From Streptomyces actinomycinicus (GTDB lineage: Bacteria; Actinomycetota; Actinomycetes; Streptomycetales; Streptomycetaceae): 64,000 nucleotides of DNA. The position numbers and the translations under genes are program-made. The notes beneath the pieces are model-generated. The model did not search any database. It had not been told where the DNA came from and saw only the letters and a list, made by a program, of their open reading frames with translations. The DNA lies in the NCBI RefSeq assembly GCF_016741775.1, contig NZ_JAERRK010000005.1:310001-374000 (forward strand), in the 5' to 3' direction. Shown here one piece after another: positions 8,508-17,069 of the stretch (position 1 is its first letter; each line of letters opens with the position of its first letter).

Positions 8508-8665
8508 TCGGCTGGTCGGCCGGCACACGCCTCGTCGGCTGTCCGGCGGCGCACACCTCGTCAGCTGTCCGGCGCACACCTCGTCAGCTGTCCGGCGGCG
8601 CACGCCCGGTCGGCCGCTCCCGCGGCGCAACGTCGGTCAGCTGCTCTCAGCGGCGCAGACGTCGG
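8508..8665. repeat. Degenerate 26-bp tandem repeats abutting the toxin gene 3' end
   Basis: Six or seven imperfect units of about 26 bases share the core TCAGCTGTCCGGCGGCGCAC with a GTCGGT/CTCGT tail. The unit nearest the toxin closely matches the toxin's own last codons and stop (8666-8690), so the array looks like serial copying of that gene end. Confidence 0.7.
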
Positions 8666-9040
8666 TCAGCTGCTCCAGCGGCGCAGTTCACGGGCGATGG
8701 CGTCGACGTCGGCCGTGCCGTCCTTGACCAGCCGGGCGAGGTCTCTGACCTGTTCGGGTGTGGTGACGACCTTCACCCCGCTGGCCACCAGGTAGGCGTA
8801 GGCGACCGCCGAGGCGAACAGGGCGTTGGAGCGTTCCAGGGCCGGGACGTGGATGAGCAGCTGGAGCAGGGAGGCGGCTCGCGCGTGCGGGGTGTCGTAG
8901 ACCGGTACGCCGAATATCTCGGCGCGGTGCCGGGCGACCGCGGCGACCAGGGCACCCCAGTCGGTGACCTGCGGGTCTCCGGGGGTCTGCTGTTCGGCGA
9001 GCATGAGCAGCCAGGCGAGGTCGATGCTGAGATCGTTCAA
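8666..9040 (-). CDS. Doc/Fic-like toxin component
   Basis: A 124-residue protein resembling the Doc branch of the Fic fold: ERSNALFASAVAYAYLVASG near residues 68-87 corresponds to the helix after the Fic motif. The canonical HPFxxGNxR loop is degenerate (HVPALERSNAL), so kinase or AMPylase activity is uncertain. Doc proteins phosphorylate EF-Tu. It starts with TTG four bases after the antitoxin stop, so it depends on the upstream gene for translation. In Streptomyces this size and order match small RHH-Fic toxin-antitoxin pairs. Confidence 0.75.
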   Translation of the reverse strand: MNDLSIDLAWLLMLAEQQTPGDPQVTDWGALVAAVARHRAEIFGVPVYDTPHARAASLLQLLIHVPALERSNALFASAVAYAYLVASGVKVVTTPEQVRDLARLVKDGTADVDAIARELRRWSS

Positions 9041-9044
9041 GGGC

Positions 9045-9287
9045 TCAGTGACGGCCTTCGCCGGGGGGCGTGCCGCGGGTCTCGGCGAACTCCTCGGCGA
9101 ACACGGACTCGTACTGCTGCATGAAGTCGGCGGCGGCCTCCATGAACGTGCGGCCCGCCTCCCCGGTGTCCTGCCGGACCAGCTCTTCGATGTAGCGGTT
9201 CACGCTCATGCCGCGGGCCAGGGCGCGCTCGCGGGCCGCGCGGGCGGTGCCCTCGTCGACGCGCACGTTCAGCTGGGTCTTCGCCAT
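9045..9287 (-). CDS. Ribbon-helix-helix antitoxin
   Basis: An 80-residue protein with an N-terminal CopG/Arc ribbon-helix-helix (TQLNVRVDEGTARAARERAL and MSVNRYIEELV, residues 4-38) and an acidic C-terminal half (MEAAADFMQQYESVFAEEFAE) fit to wrap a toxin. It should neutralise the downstream Doc-like toxin and repress the shared promoter. The order antitoxin-toxin and the 4-base gap are typical. A GCTAGC pair just upstream is its likely operator. Confidence 0.85.
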   Translation of the reverse strand: MAKTQLNVRVDEGTARAARERALARGMSVNRYIEELVRQDTGEAGRTFMEAAADFMQQYESVFAEEFAETRGTPPGEGRH

Positions 9288-9295
9288 ACCGTGAA

Positions 9296-9315
9296 GCTAG
9301 CGCCGGAATGCTAGC
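9296..9315. promoter_or_regulatory. Paired GCTAGC operator of the toxin-antitoxin genes
   Basis: Two perfect GCTAGC palindromes are separated by 8 bases (GCTAGC-N8-GCTAGC) and end 9 bases before the antitoxin ATG. Two half-site pairs one and a half turns apart suit cooperative binding by ribbon-helix-helix dimers. Confidence 0.6.
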
Positions 9316-9340
9316 GGGGGCAAGGGCGCGCGGCGGCGCG

Positions 9341-9457
9341 GAGGTGGTGCGCCGGGTCGTGGCACGGAAGTGGCCGCGCCGGGTCGGCCCGTCGCACGGA
9401 AGCGGTGCGCGGGGGTCGGCCCGTCGCACGGAAGTGGTGCGCCGGGTCGGCCCGTCC
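9341..9457. repeat. 32-bp tandem repeats upstream of the ABC exporter
   Basis: Three near-perfect 32-base units starting at 9362, 9394 and 9426 share GCACGGAAGTGGTGCGCCGG and a GTCGGCCCGTC tail; a partial unit lies at 9341-9361. The array fills most of the gap between the antitoxin and the ABC transporter. Confidence 0.8.
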
Positions 9458-9503
9458 CCTACGCTCGCCCCGGACGGGCGGTTCAGGCGACCGGGAGGCG
9501 GTC

Positions 9504-10334
9504 TTGACCACACCTGCTGCGCACGAGACGCCGGACGGCGAGGTCGCGGCCCGCGCCCGCGGGCTGACCAAGGCGTACGGCTCCGGTGAGACGGCGGTGC
9601 TCGCCCTGGACGCGGTGGACGTCGACATCGCCCGGGGCCGCTTCACCGCCGTGATGGGCCCCTCGGGCTCCGGGAAGTCCACGCTCATGCACTGCCTCGC
9701 CGGCCTGGACACGGTGTCGGCGGGTCAGGTGTGGCTCGGTGGCACCGAGATCACCGGTTTGAAGGAACGGGAACTGACGCGGCTCCGCCGGGACCGGATC
9801 GGGTTCGTGTTCCAGTCGTTCAACCTCATCCCGACGCTCACCGCCGCCGAGAACATCACCCTGCCGATGGACATCGCCGGCCGGAAGCCCGATGCGCTGT
9901 GGCTGGACCGGGTCGTCGACACCCTCGGGCTGCGGAACCGCCTGAACCACCGGCCGGCCCAGCTGTCCGGCGGTCAGCAGCAGCGGGTCGCGTGCGCACG
10001 GGCACTGGCCTCCCGGCCCGAGCTGATCTTCGCCGACGAGCCGACCGGCAACCTGGACTCGGGGGCCGGCCTGGAGGTGCTGGGCTTTCTGCGCGGTGCC
10101 GTGGACGACCTCGGGCAGACGGTCGTGATGGTCACGCACGATCCGGGTGCCGCCGCCCACTCCGACCTCGTGCTCTACCTGGCCGACGGGCGGATCGTGG
10201 ACGAGATGGAACAGCCGACGGCCGACGCCGTCCTGGCACGCATGCACCTTTTCACCAGGGCGAACCCCAGGCCGCCCGATGTCGTCGTGGTCCGCGGCCG
10301 GACCGCTGACGACGTCGTCGCACAGGAGGACTGA
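9504..10334 (+). CDS. ABC transporter ATP-binding protein (MacB/LolD type)
   Basis: A 276-residue ATPase with Walker A GPSGSGKS, signature LSGGQQQRVACARAL, Walker B LIFADEPTG and the H loop VTHD. The family powers FtsX-type permeases that export peptides, lipoproteins or antibiotics by mechanotransmission. No ATG is available; TTG at 9504 follows GGGAGGCG and removes an unlikely Arg-rich lead. The permease begins 4 bases after the stop, so the two genes form one exporter. Confidence 0.9.
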   Translation: MTTPAAHETPDGEVAARARGLTKAYGSGETAVLALDAVDVDIARGRFTAVMGPSGSGKSTLMHCLAGLDTVSAGQVWLGGTEITGLKERELTRLRRDRIGFVFQSFNLIPTLTAAENITLPMDIAGRKPDALWLDRVVDTLGLRNRLNHRPAQLSGGQQQRVACARALASRPELIFADEPTGNLDSGAGLEVLGFLRGAVDDLGQTVVMVTHDPGAAAHSDLVLYLADGRIVDEMEQPTADAVLARMHLFTRANPRPPDVVVVRGRTADDVVAQED

Positions 10335-10338
10335 CCCG

Positions 10339-12906
10339 GTGCTGAAGGCGACCCTGAGGAGCTTCCTCGCGCACAAGGGACGGCTGGCGCTGTCCGCGCT
10401 GGCCGTGATCCTGTCCGTGGCCTTCGTCGCGGGCAGCTTGATCTTCTCCGACACCGTGACCCGGACCTTCGACCGGCTTTTCGCCTCCACCGCCGCCGAT
10501 GTGACGGTCCAGCCGGAACAGGACCTGAGGTCGACGCGGCTGAGCGGTTCGGTGCAGACCCTGCCCGCCGCGCTCAGGGACCGGGTGGCGAAGGTCGACG
10601 GCGTCGCGGCGGCACGCGCCGAGGTGTCGGTGCAGAACGCCGTCGTGGTCGACCGTCACCACAGGTCCGTCGGCCCCACCACCGGTGCCCCGACCCTCAC
10701 CATGGCCTGGTACGTCACCCACCGCAGCCCGGTGAAGCTCACCTCCGGACACGCCCCGCACGGCGCCGGGGAGGTGTTGCTGGACGCCGACACGGCCGGC
10801 AGGCGCGGCGTGCGCATCGGGGACACGCTGACCGTGCAGGCGCAGCCGGGCACCCTCCGGGTGCGGGTCGTCGGCATCGCCACGTTCACCACGACCAACC
10901 CGGGCGCCGCCCTCGTCTTCCTGGACCCGGCGGTGGCGGGCCGCGAGTTGCTCGGCTCGTCCGCGAAGGCGACGAGCATCTCGGTGGACGCGGCGGCCGG
11001 TGTGTCCGACGCGGAGCTGAAGCACCGGATCGGCGCGGCGATCGGCTCCGGCGCCTACGACCTGAAGACCGCCGGCGAACGGGCCAAGTCGGCGGCGGCC
11101 GGCCTGGGCAGGTTCCTGGACGTGATCAAGTACGTGATGCTGGGCTTCGCCGGGGTCGCGCTGCTCGTGGGCGTGTTCCTCATCGTCAACACGTTCACCA
11201 TGCTGATCGCCCAGCGCACCCGGGAGCTGGGCCTGCTGCGGGCGCTGGGCGCGGACCGGCGGCAGGTACGGCGCTCGGTGCTCACGGAGGCGTTTCTGCT
11301 GGGGCTGGCCGGCTCGACGCTCGGTCTCGCCGCCGGCACAGGGCTGGCGTTCGGCCTGGTGCGGCTGCTGAGCACGTTCGGGATGAACCTGAAGGCCACG
11401 GAGATGGTGATCGGCTGGGCCACGCCCGTCACGGCCTACGCCGTCGGGCTCGGTGTCACCTTCGTGGCCGCCTACCTGCCGGCGCGGCGCGCGGCGGCCG
11501 TCTCCCCGATGGCCGCGCTCGCGGACGCCGAAGTCGCCGGATCGGGCAAGCCGTTGACGGTGCGGGCGATCACCGGGGCGGTGATCGGGACGGCCGGGGC
11601 GGCGGCGCTGGCCGGGTGCGCGGCGGCCACGAGCACCGGCCGGGCCGCCTCGCTGCTGGGGGCCGGCGTCGTCCTGACGCTGATCGCGACCGTGGTCGCC
11701 GGGCCGCTGCTGGTACGGCCGGTGATCCGGGTGCTGGGCGGGGCGTTTCCCGCGCTGTTCGGCCCGGTCGGCCGGATGAGCCAGCGCAACGCCCTGCGCA
11801 ATCCGCGCCGCACCGGTGCCACGGCCGCCGCGCTGATGGTGGGCCTCGCCCTGGTGGGCGGCATGTCGGTGGCGAGCGCCTCGATGTCCGCGTCGTTCGA
11901 CCGGCAGATCGACGAGAACCTCGGCGCCGACTTCATCGTCCAGAACGCCAACTTCACCCCTTTCACCCGGCAGGTGAAGGACGGCGTGGCCCGCACGCGC
12001 GGAGTGGGGCTCGTGGTGGCGCAGCGCCTCACCCCGGTCGCGGTACGGCTGCCGGACGGCGACCGGGTCCGGACGACCGCCGCCGCGTACGGTGCCGGGC
12101 TCGACGACGTCGTGCACATCACCTACGTGCAGGGCGGTTCGCCGGCCGCGCTGGCCGACGGGCGCGTCGCCGTGGACGCCGACTTCGCCCGGGACCACGG
12201 CCTGCGTGTGGGCAGCGTGCTCCCGGTGGAGTTCCCGGGCGGACGGCACACCGGGCTGACGGTCTCGGCGCTCACCGACCAGGACGTCGCGGAGGGCTTC
12301 GGCACCGAGGGGGGCCTCTACTTCGGCCTTGCGACGCTGGCGAAGTACGCGCCGGACGCCCAGGACTCCGCGCTCTACGTCAACGCGGCCCCCGGGACGG
12401 GTCCGGCGGACCTGCGGCCTCGGCTGGAGCGTGCGCTCGAGCCGTACCCGCAGGTGCAGGTGCGTGACCAGGCCGACTACAAGGAGCTGGTGCACAGCCA
12501 GATCGCCGTCCTGCTGTACCTGGTGTACGCGCTGCTCGGACTGGCGATCGTCATCGCCGTGCTCGGGGTGGTCAACACCCTCGCGCTGTCGGTGGTGGAG
12601 CGGACCCGGGAGATCGGGTTGCTGCGGGCGATCGGACTGGGGCGGCGGCAGCTGCGCCGGATGATCCGGCTGGAGTCGGTGGTGATCGCGGTGTTCGGCG
12701 CGGTTCTCGGGCTCGGGCTGGGGCTGGTGTGGGGCGTGTGCATGCAGCGGGTGCTGGCGCTGCGCGGGCTGACCGCGCTGGCGATCCCCTGGGGCACGAT
12801 CGTCGCGGTGGTGATCGGTTCGGCGGTGGTGGGGGTGGTGGCGGCGCTGCTGCCGGCGCTGCGGGCGTCACGCATGAACGTACTGGCGGCGATCGCCCAC
12901 GAGTGA
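10339..12906 (+). CDS. ABC transporter FtsX-type permease
   Basis: An 855-residue membrane protein with a MacB-like periplasmic-type domain and two FtsX domains. Membrane segments occur near residues 18-40, three around 265-370, a pair near 420-475, and three around 715-850, giving the duplicated 4+4 plus 2 layout of large actinobacterial exporters. VVNTLALSVVERTREIGLLRAIG is the classic C-terminal FtsX block. It starts with GTG just after the ATPase. Substrate is unknown; no drug or bacteriocin gene is adjacent. Confidence 0.9.
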   Translation: MLKATLRSFLAHKGRLALSALAVILSVAFVAGSLIFSDTVTRTFDRLFASTAADVTVQPEQDLRSTRLSGSVQTLPAALRDRVAKVDGVAAARAEVSVQNAVVVDRHHRSVGPTTGAPTLTMAWYVTHRSPVKLTSGHAPHGAGEVLLDADTAGRRGVRIGDTLTVQAQPGTLRVRVVGIATFTTTNPGAALVFLDPAVAGRELLGSSAKATSISVDAAAGVSDAELKHRIGAAIGSGAYDLKTAGERAKSAAAGLGRFLDVIKYVMLGFAGVALLVGVFLIVNTFTMLIAQRTRELGLLRALGADRRQVRRSVLTEAFLLGLAGSTLGLAAGTGLAFGLVRLLSTFGMNLKATEMVIGWATPVTAYAVGLGVTFVAAYLPARRAAAVSPMAALADAEVAGSGKPLTVRAITGAVIGTAGAAALAGCAAATSTGRAASLLGAGVVLTLIATVVAGPLLVRPVIRVLGGAFPALFGPVGRMSQRNALRNPRRTGATAAALMVGLALVGGMSVASASMSASFDRQIDENLGADFIVQNANFTPFTRQVKDGVARTRGVGLVVAQRLTPVAVRLPDGDRVRTTAAAYGAGLDDVVHITYVQGGSPAALADGRVAVDADFARDHGLRVGSVLPVEFPGGRHTGLTVSALTDQDVAEGFGTEGGLYFGLATLAKYAPDAQDSALYVNAAPGTGPADLRPRLERALEPYPQVQVRDQADYKELVHSQIAVLLYLVYALLGLAIVIAVLGVVNTLALSVVERTREIGLLRAIGLGRRQLRRMIRLESVVIAVFGAVLGLGLGLVWGVCMQRVLALRGLTALAIPWGTIVAVVIGSAVVGVVAALLPALRASRMNVLAAIAHE

Positions 12907-12961
12907 GCTGCCCCGGCCGCCGGGCACACGGACGTCACAGCCTTCACCGGGGGGCGAGCTG

Positions 12962-13225
12962 GTGGGCACGGTGATCGCCGGCTTCGACGGCTGGCGGTGC
13001 CACCTGTACCGCCTCGCGGTGCATCCGGAGCGGCGGCGCCGGGGCGTCGGCTCGGTCCTCCTGGCCGCCGCCGAGGAGCGCTTCGTACGACTCGGCGGCC
13101 GGCGGGCGGACGCCATGGTGCTGGTGCGCAACGAGACGGCACACCACGCCTGGCGCGCCGCCGGGTACGAGCCGGAGGAGCACTGGCGGCGCTGGGTGAA
13201 GCCGGTGAGGTCCCTCACCGGCTGA
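12962..13225 (+). pseudogene. N-terminally truncated GNAT acetyltransferase
   Basis: This 87-residue reading holds only the C-terminal half of a GNAT domain: LYRLAVHPERRRRGVGSVLL is the acetyl-CoA-binding motif A, followed by NETAHHAWRAAGY. The first beta strands and the substrate half are missing, and the residues before the GTG (GGEL) continue the expected family sequence upstream until it is lost near the ABC permease stop. It is most likely the remnant of a deletion. A short active enzyme is unlikely. Confidence 0.65.
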
Positions 13226-13240
13226 GGCCGGCGTCGTCGA

Positions 13241-13273
13241 CGGGACCGGTCTCGCCTCCGGTAACCGGTCCCG
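13241..13273 (+). terminator. Stem-loop after the GNAT remnant
   Basis: CGGGACCGGT (13241-13250) pairs perfectly with ACCGGTCCCG (13264-13273) across a 13-base loop. It lies between the ABC/GNAT region and the next promoter and probably ends transcription, although no T tract follows. Confidence 0.55.
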
Positions 13274-13284
13274 CCGGCGCAAAC

Positions 13285-13431
13285 CCCAGGCTTTTTGCTC
13301 ATCCTTTACCATTGAGGGAGTACTCGGCCCTCCATGAAAGGTTGTGAGCGTCCGCCCATGGGCGAGCCCCCCGGTCCACGACGCCGCGCGTTCTCCCCTG
13401 CCCTGTCCGATCATGGGACGGGGGTGACCCG
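13285..13431 (+). promoter_or_regulatory. AT-rich promoter and leader of the CNNM/HlyC operon
   Basis: An AT-rich stretch (CTTTTTGCTCATCCTTTACC) is a likely promoter. About 110 bases of leader follow with a hairpin GAGGG/CCCTC (13314-13318 with 13328-13332). Metal-transport genes of this family are sometimes riboswitch controlled; I could not match the leader to a known Mg or Mn riboswitch. Confidence 0.4.
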
Positions 13432-14826
13432 ATGACAGAAGTGCTCCTCCTCCTGGTGGCGATCCTGCTGTCGCTCGCCTGCGGCGCCTTCGTGGCGGCG
13501 GAGTTCTCGCTGACCACGGTCGAGCGCAGCGAGCTGGAGCGGGCCGCCGAGCGCGGCGAGCGGGGTGCCGCGGGCGCCCTGAAGGCCGTACGGAACCTGA
13601 CCTTCCAGCTCTCCGGCGCCCAGCTCGGCATCACCGTCACCAACCTGGTGGTCGGCATGCTCGCCGAGCCGTCGATCGCCCGGCTGCTGGCCGGACCGTT
13701 CCGCGCGATGGGCCTGTCCCCCGGCACGGCCGGCTCGGTCGCGCTGGTGCTGGGCACGGCCCTGTCGACGGTGTTCCTGATGGTCGTCGGCGAGCTGGTG
13801 CCGAAGAACTGGGCGATCTCCTCGCCGCTGACCGTGGCCCGGCGCGTGGGCAACGCCCAGCGCTGGTTCAGCGCGGCCTTCCGCCCCTTCATCACCCACC
13901 TGAACAACACCGCCAACCGTTTCGTGCGCCGGATCGGCATCGAACCCGCCGAGGAGCTGGCCTCCGCGCGCGGGCCGCAGGAGCTGGCCGCGCTCGCCCG
14001 GCACTCCGCCAAGGAGGGCGCCCTGGAGGCCGACACCGCCGAGCTGTTCGTCCGGACGCTGAATCTCGCCGATCTCACGGCGGAGAACGTGATGACCCCA
14101 CGCGTCCAGGTGATCGCCCTGGACACCCAGGCGACCTGCGAGGACGTGGCCAACGCCACCCGGGCGACGGGCCTGTCCCGCTTCCCGGTCTACCGCAACA
14201 GCCTGGACACCGTCGTCGGCACCGCCCACATCAAGGACGTGCTGGCCGTGCCGGCGGACGAGCGGCGCCACCGCACGGTGGCCCAGGTGATGCGCGAGCC
14301 GCTGCTGGTGCCCGAGTCGCTGACCGTGGACCGGCTGCTGGACCGGCTCGGTGGCAGGCGCACGATGGCCGTCGTCATCGACGAGTACGGCGGCACGGCC
14401 GGCGTGGCCACGCTCGAGGACATCGTCGAGGAGGTCGTCGGCGAGGTACGGGACGAGCACGACCCGCACGAGACGCCCGACATCGCCCCCGCCGGCGCGG
14501 ACGAGGAGGGCCGGGCCCTCTACGCGGCGGACGGCGCCGCCCGCACCGACCAGCTAGCGCGCGTGGGACTGCGCGCGCCCGAGGGGCCGTACGAGACGCT
14601 GGCCGGCCTGGTCGCCAGCGAGCTGGGCCGGATACCCGCCGCCGGTGACAGCGTCGAGGTGGCCGGCTGGCGGCTGGACGTGCTCGACGCCTCGGGCCGC
14701 CGCGCCGCCCGGGTTCTGCTGCACGCGCCCCTGGACGACGCGAAGACGACCGGAAAGGCCGACGACAGGGGCGGTGAGCGCACCCGCCGGCGGTGGGGCG
14801 CGACACCGGAGGAGGGGACCCGATGA
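13432..14826 (+). CDS. CNNM/HlyC-type membrane protein with CBS pair (long paralogue)
   Basis: A 464-residue 'hemolysin family' protein: DUF21 membrane domain with about four segments (residues 1-140), a CBS pair (about 205-330, with VMTPRVQVIAL and VVIDEYGGTAGVATLEDIVEEVVGE), and a C-terminal CorC_HlyC domain. Relatives are magnesium/cobalt efflux or corrosion-resistance proteins in the inner membrane, not hemolysins. The stop overlaps the next gene's start as ATGA, so the two paralogues are coupled and may form a heteromer. Confidence 0.88.
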   Translation: MTEVLLLLVAILLSLACGAFVAAEFSLTTVERSELERAAERGERGAAGALKAVRNLTFQLSGAQLGITVTNLVVGMLAEPSIARLLAGPFRAMGLSPGTAGSVALVLGTALSTVFLMVVGELVPKNWAISSPLTVARRVGNAQRWFSAAFRPFITHLNNTANRFVRRIGIEPAEELASARGPQELAALARHSAKEGALEADTAELFVRTLNLADLTAENVMTPRVQVIALDTQATCEDVANATRATGLSRFPVYRNSLDTVVGTAHIKDVLAVPADERRHRTVAQVMREPLLVPESLTVDRLLDRLGGRRTMAVVIDEYGGTAGVATLEDIVEEVVGEVRDEHDPHETPDIAPAGADEEGRALYAADGAARTDQLARVGLRAPEGPYETLAGLVASELGRIPAAGDSVEVAGWRLDVLDASGRRAARVLLHAPLDDAKTTGKADDRGGERTRRRWGATPEEGTR

Positions 14827-15842
14827 CCGCCGTACAGCTGCTGATCGGTCTGGCGACCCTCGTCGTCAACGCCTTCTTCGTGGGCGCCGAGTTCGCCCTC
14901 ATCTCCGTGCGCCGCTCGCAGGTCGAGCCGCTGGCCCAGGAGGGCGACCGACGCGCGCGGAGCGTGCTGTGGGGCCTGGAGCACGTGTCCGCGCTGCTGG
15001 CCGCGGCCCAGCTCGGGATCACGCTGTGCACGCTGGTGCTGGGTGTCGTCGCCGAGCCGGCGATCGCGCACTTGCTCGAACCCGTGTTCCACGCGGTGGG
15101 CGTGCCCAAGAGCGCCGGTCACGCCGTGTCCTTCGTGATCGCGCTGACCCTGGCGACCTATCTGCACATGCTGCTCGGCGAGATGGTCCCCAAGAACATC
15201 GCGCTCGCCGAACCGGTGCGCAGCGCGCTGCTGCTCGGGCCGCCCCTGGTCGCGCTGTCCCGGGCGCTGCGTCCGGTGATCTTCACGGTCAACGCGTTCG
15301 CCAACGGGCTGCTGAAGCTGCTCCGGGTGGAGGCGAAGGACGAGGTCGCCGCGTCCTTCACGGACGCCGAGCTGGCCGAGATCGTGAAGGACGCCAGCCT
15401 GGCGGGCCTGATCGACGACCGGGCGCAGGAACGGCTGCACGACGCCCTGGAGCTGGGCAGCCGCCCGGTGCGGGACGTGGTCGTACCGCTGCGGCGGGTG
15501 GTCTACGCGCGCGTGGGAGTGACCCCGGAGCAGCTGGAGCGGCTGTCGGCCGAGTCGGGCTTCTCCCGGTTCCCGGTGGTCGACACCGGCCGCCGGATCG
15601 TGGGGTACCTGCACGTGAAGGACGCGCTGGACGCCTCGCCGCGGGACGTGCCGTTCCGGCTGGGGGACATGCGGTCCATCGCGCGCGTGCGGGCGGGGAC
15701 ACCCCTGGACGACGTGCTCACCGCGATGCGCGGCAGCCGGACGCACCTCGCCGCCGTGCTCGGCGACGACGGTCGGCTGGCCGGCCTGGTGACCATGGAG
15801 GACGTGCTCCGGGAACTGTTCGGACAGCCCGCTCCGGGGTGA
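14823..15842 (+). CDS. CNNM/HlyC-type membrane protein with CBS pair (short paralogue)
   Basis: A 339-residue paralogue of the preceding gene with the same DUF21 domain (about 1-140) and CBS pair (about 200-335, ending VTMEDVLRELFGQ), but no C-terminal CorC_HlyC domain. The paired long/short arrangement is common in actinomycetes and suggests a two-subunit transporter or regulator for divalent cations. It begins by the ATGA overlap with the first gene and ends before a minisatellite. Confidence 0.87.
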   Translation: MTAVQLLIGLATLVVNAFFVGAEFALISVRRSQVEPLAQEGDRRARSVLWGLEHVSALLAAAQLGITLCTLVLGVVAEPAIAHLLEPVFHAVGVPKSAGHAVSFVIALTLATYLHMLLGEMVPKNIALAEPVRSALLLGPPLVALSRALRPVIFTVNAFANGLLKLLRVEAKDEVAASFTDAELAEIVKDASLAGLIDDRAQERLHDALELGSRPVRDVVVPLRRVVYARVGVTPEQLERLSAESGFSRFPVVDTGRRIVGYLHVKDALDASPRDVPFRLGDMRSIARVRAGTPLDDVLTAMRGSRTHLAAVLGDDGRLAGLVTMEDVLRELFGQPAPG

Positions 15843-15883
15843 GGCGCGAGGCGGTGGGGTAACCGGGGGGGCGTTCCCGCGGG

Positions 15884-15972
15884 GTGTCCGGAGCCCGGCG
15901 TTCCGGGGCGCGGTGTTCCGGGGCACGGTGTTTCGAAGCCCGGTGTTCCGGAGCCCGGTGTTCCGAGGCGCG
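15884..15972. repeat. 15-bp minisatellite
   Basis: Six tandem copies of a 15-base unit with consensus GTGTTCCGGAGCCCG, one shortened by a base, differing at two to four positions each. It lies between the CNNM pair and the SGNH gene. Confidence 0.85.
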
Positions 15973-16055
15973 GTGGGCCTGCGGGGGGTCGCGGATGCGG
16001 TGTCCCCGGGGTGACCGACCGACGGGTATGTCGGCGGGATACCATCGCTGTCGCC

Positions 16056-16844
16056 ATGCAGACGAATCCCGCATCTCCCCCGTACACCAGCCTGGTCGCG
16101 GTCGGCGACTCCTTCACCGAGGGCATGTCGGACCTGCTGCCCGACGGCTCCTACCGCGGATGGGCCGATCTGCTCGCGGCACGGATGGCCGCCCGCACGC
16201 CAGGGTTCCGGTACGCCAACCTCGCCGTACGCGGCAAGCTGATCGGGCAGATCGTCGACGAGCAGGTCGACGTGGCCGCGGCCATGAACCCGGACGTCAT
16301 CACCCTGGTCGGCGGCCTCAACGACACCCTGCGGCCCAAGTGCGACATGGGGCGGGTCCGGGGACTGCTCACCGAGGCCGTGGAGCGGCTGGCGCCCTCC
16401 TGCAGGCAGCTGGTGCTGATGCGCAGCCCGGGCCGCCAGGGGCCGGTGCTGGAGCGGTTCCGGCCGCGCATGGAGGAGCTGTTCGCCTGCGTGGACGAGC
16501 TGGCGGAGAAGCACGGCGCCCTGGTGGCCGACCTGTACGGGGCGCCCGCGCTGGCCGACCCGCGGCTGTGGGACGTGGACCGGCTGCACCTCACGGCGGA
16601 GGGGCACCGCCGGGTCGCCGAGGCGGTCTGGCAGACGCTCGGGTACGAGCCGGAGGACGCCGACTGGCACGTGCCGATGCCCACGACGCTCCCGCCGGGC
16701 TGGGTGGCGCGGCGCGTCGCGGACGCGAGGTTCGCCCGGCAGCACCTGCTCCCGTGGATCGGCCGCCGTCTGACCGGCCGCTCGTCCGGTGACGGCCTCC
16801 CGCCGAAGCGCCCCGAGCTGCTGCCCTACGAGGGGCAGGCGTAG
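16056..16844 (+). CDS. SGNH/GDSL hydrolase
   Basis: A 262-residue cytoplasmic esterase-like protein. Block I is VGDSFTEG with catalytic S19, block III is GGLND, and block V is DRLHLT with the Asp and His. The family hydrolyses ester bonds of lipids, acylated sugars or cofactors; the substrate is unknown. There is no signal peptide. ATG 16056 was chosen because homologous sequence starts just before block I; an upstream start would add an Arg-rich lead. The last 60 residues are a basic tail beyond the core domain. Confidence 0.88.
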   Translation: MQTNPASPPYTSLVAVGDSFTEGMSDLLPDGSYRGWADLLAARMAARTPGFRYANLAVRGKLIGQIVDEQVDVAAAMNPDVITLVGGLNDTLRPKCDMGRVRGLLTEAVERLAPSCRQLVLMRSPGRQGPVLERFRPRMEELFACVDELAEKHGALVADLYGAPALADPRLWDVDRLHLTAEGHRRVAEAVWQTLGYEPEDADWHVPMPTTLPPGWVARRVADARFARQHLLPWIGRRLTGRSSGDGLPPKRPELLPYEGQA

Positions 16845-16918
16845 CCGGAAGAGCCGGGCCTGCCGGTGCGTTCCGGAGCCGCGCCATGCGCACGTGCCGG
16901 CGGAACCGGCGGACCCGG

Positions 16919-17007
16919 CCGCCGTGACCGAGCCGTCCCCGCCGTGCTGACCAAGTCCTCCCGGCCGGCGTGACCGAGGCCTCCCGACCGGCGTGACCGG
17001 GGTCTCG
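16919..17007. repeat. 23-bp degenerate tandem repeats upstream of purB
   Basis: Four imperfect units with core CCGGCGTGACCGAGGCCTCC occupy the middle of the 225-base gap between the SGNH gene and purB. Confidence 0.6.
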
Positions 17008-17055
17008 TAGGTTCCGCTGAACGGGGGCGTGGCGCTGGCCTGCACGAACCGCCAG

Positions 17056-17061
17056 TAGAAT
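17056..17061 (+). promoter_or_regulatory. Candidate -10 element of purB (leaderless message)
   Basis: TAGAAT ends 8 bases before the GTG start of purB and there is no ribosome-binding site between them, so transcription would begin at or next to the start codon. No good -35 hexamer is visible. Confidence 0.45.
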
Positions 17062-17069
17062 CTGGACAC

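Noticed and set aside
8508..9457. Repeats that could be taken for a CRISPR array
   Set aside because: Units are contiguous without unique spacers and vary in length; no cas gene is nearby. They are ordinary tandem repeats.
13285..13431. Mn (yybP-ykoY) or Mg (M-box) riboswitch before the CNNM genes
   Set aside because: None of the conserved blocks of those families is visible in the leader.
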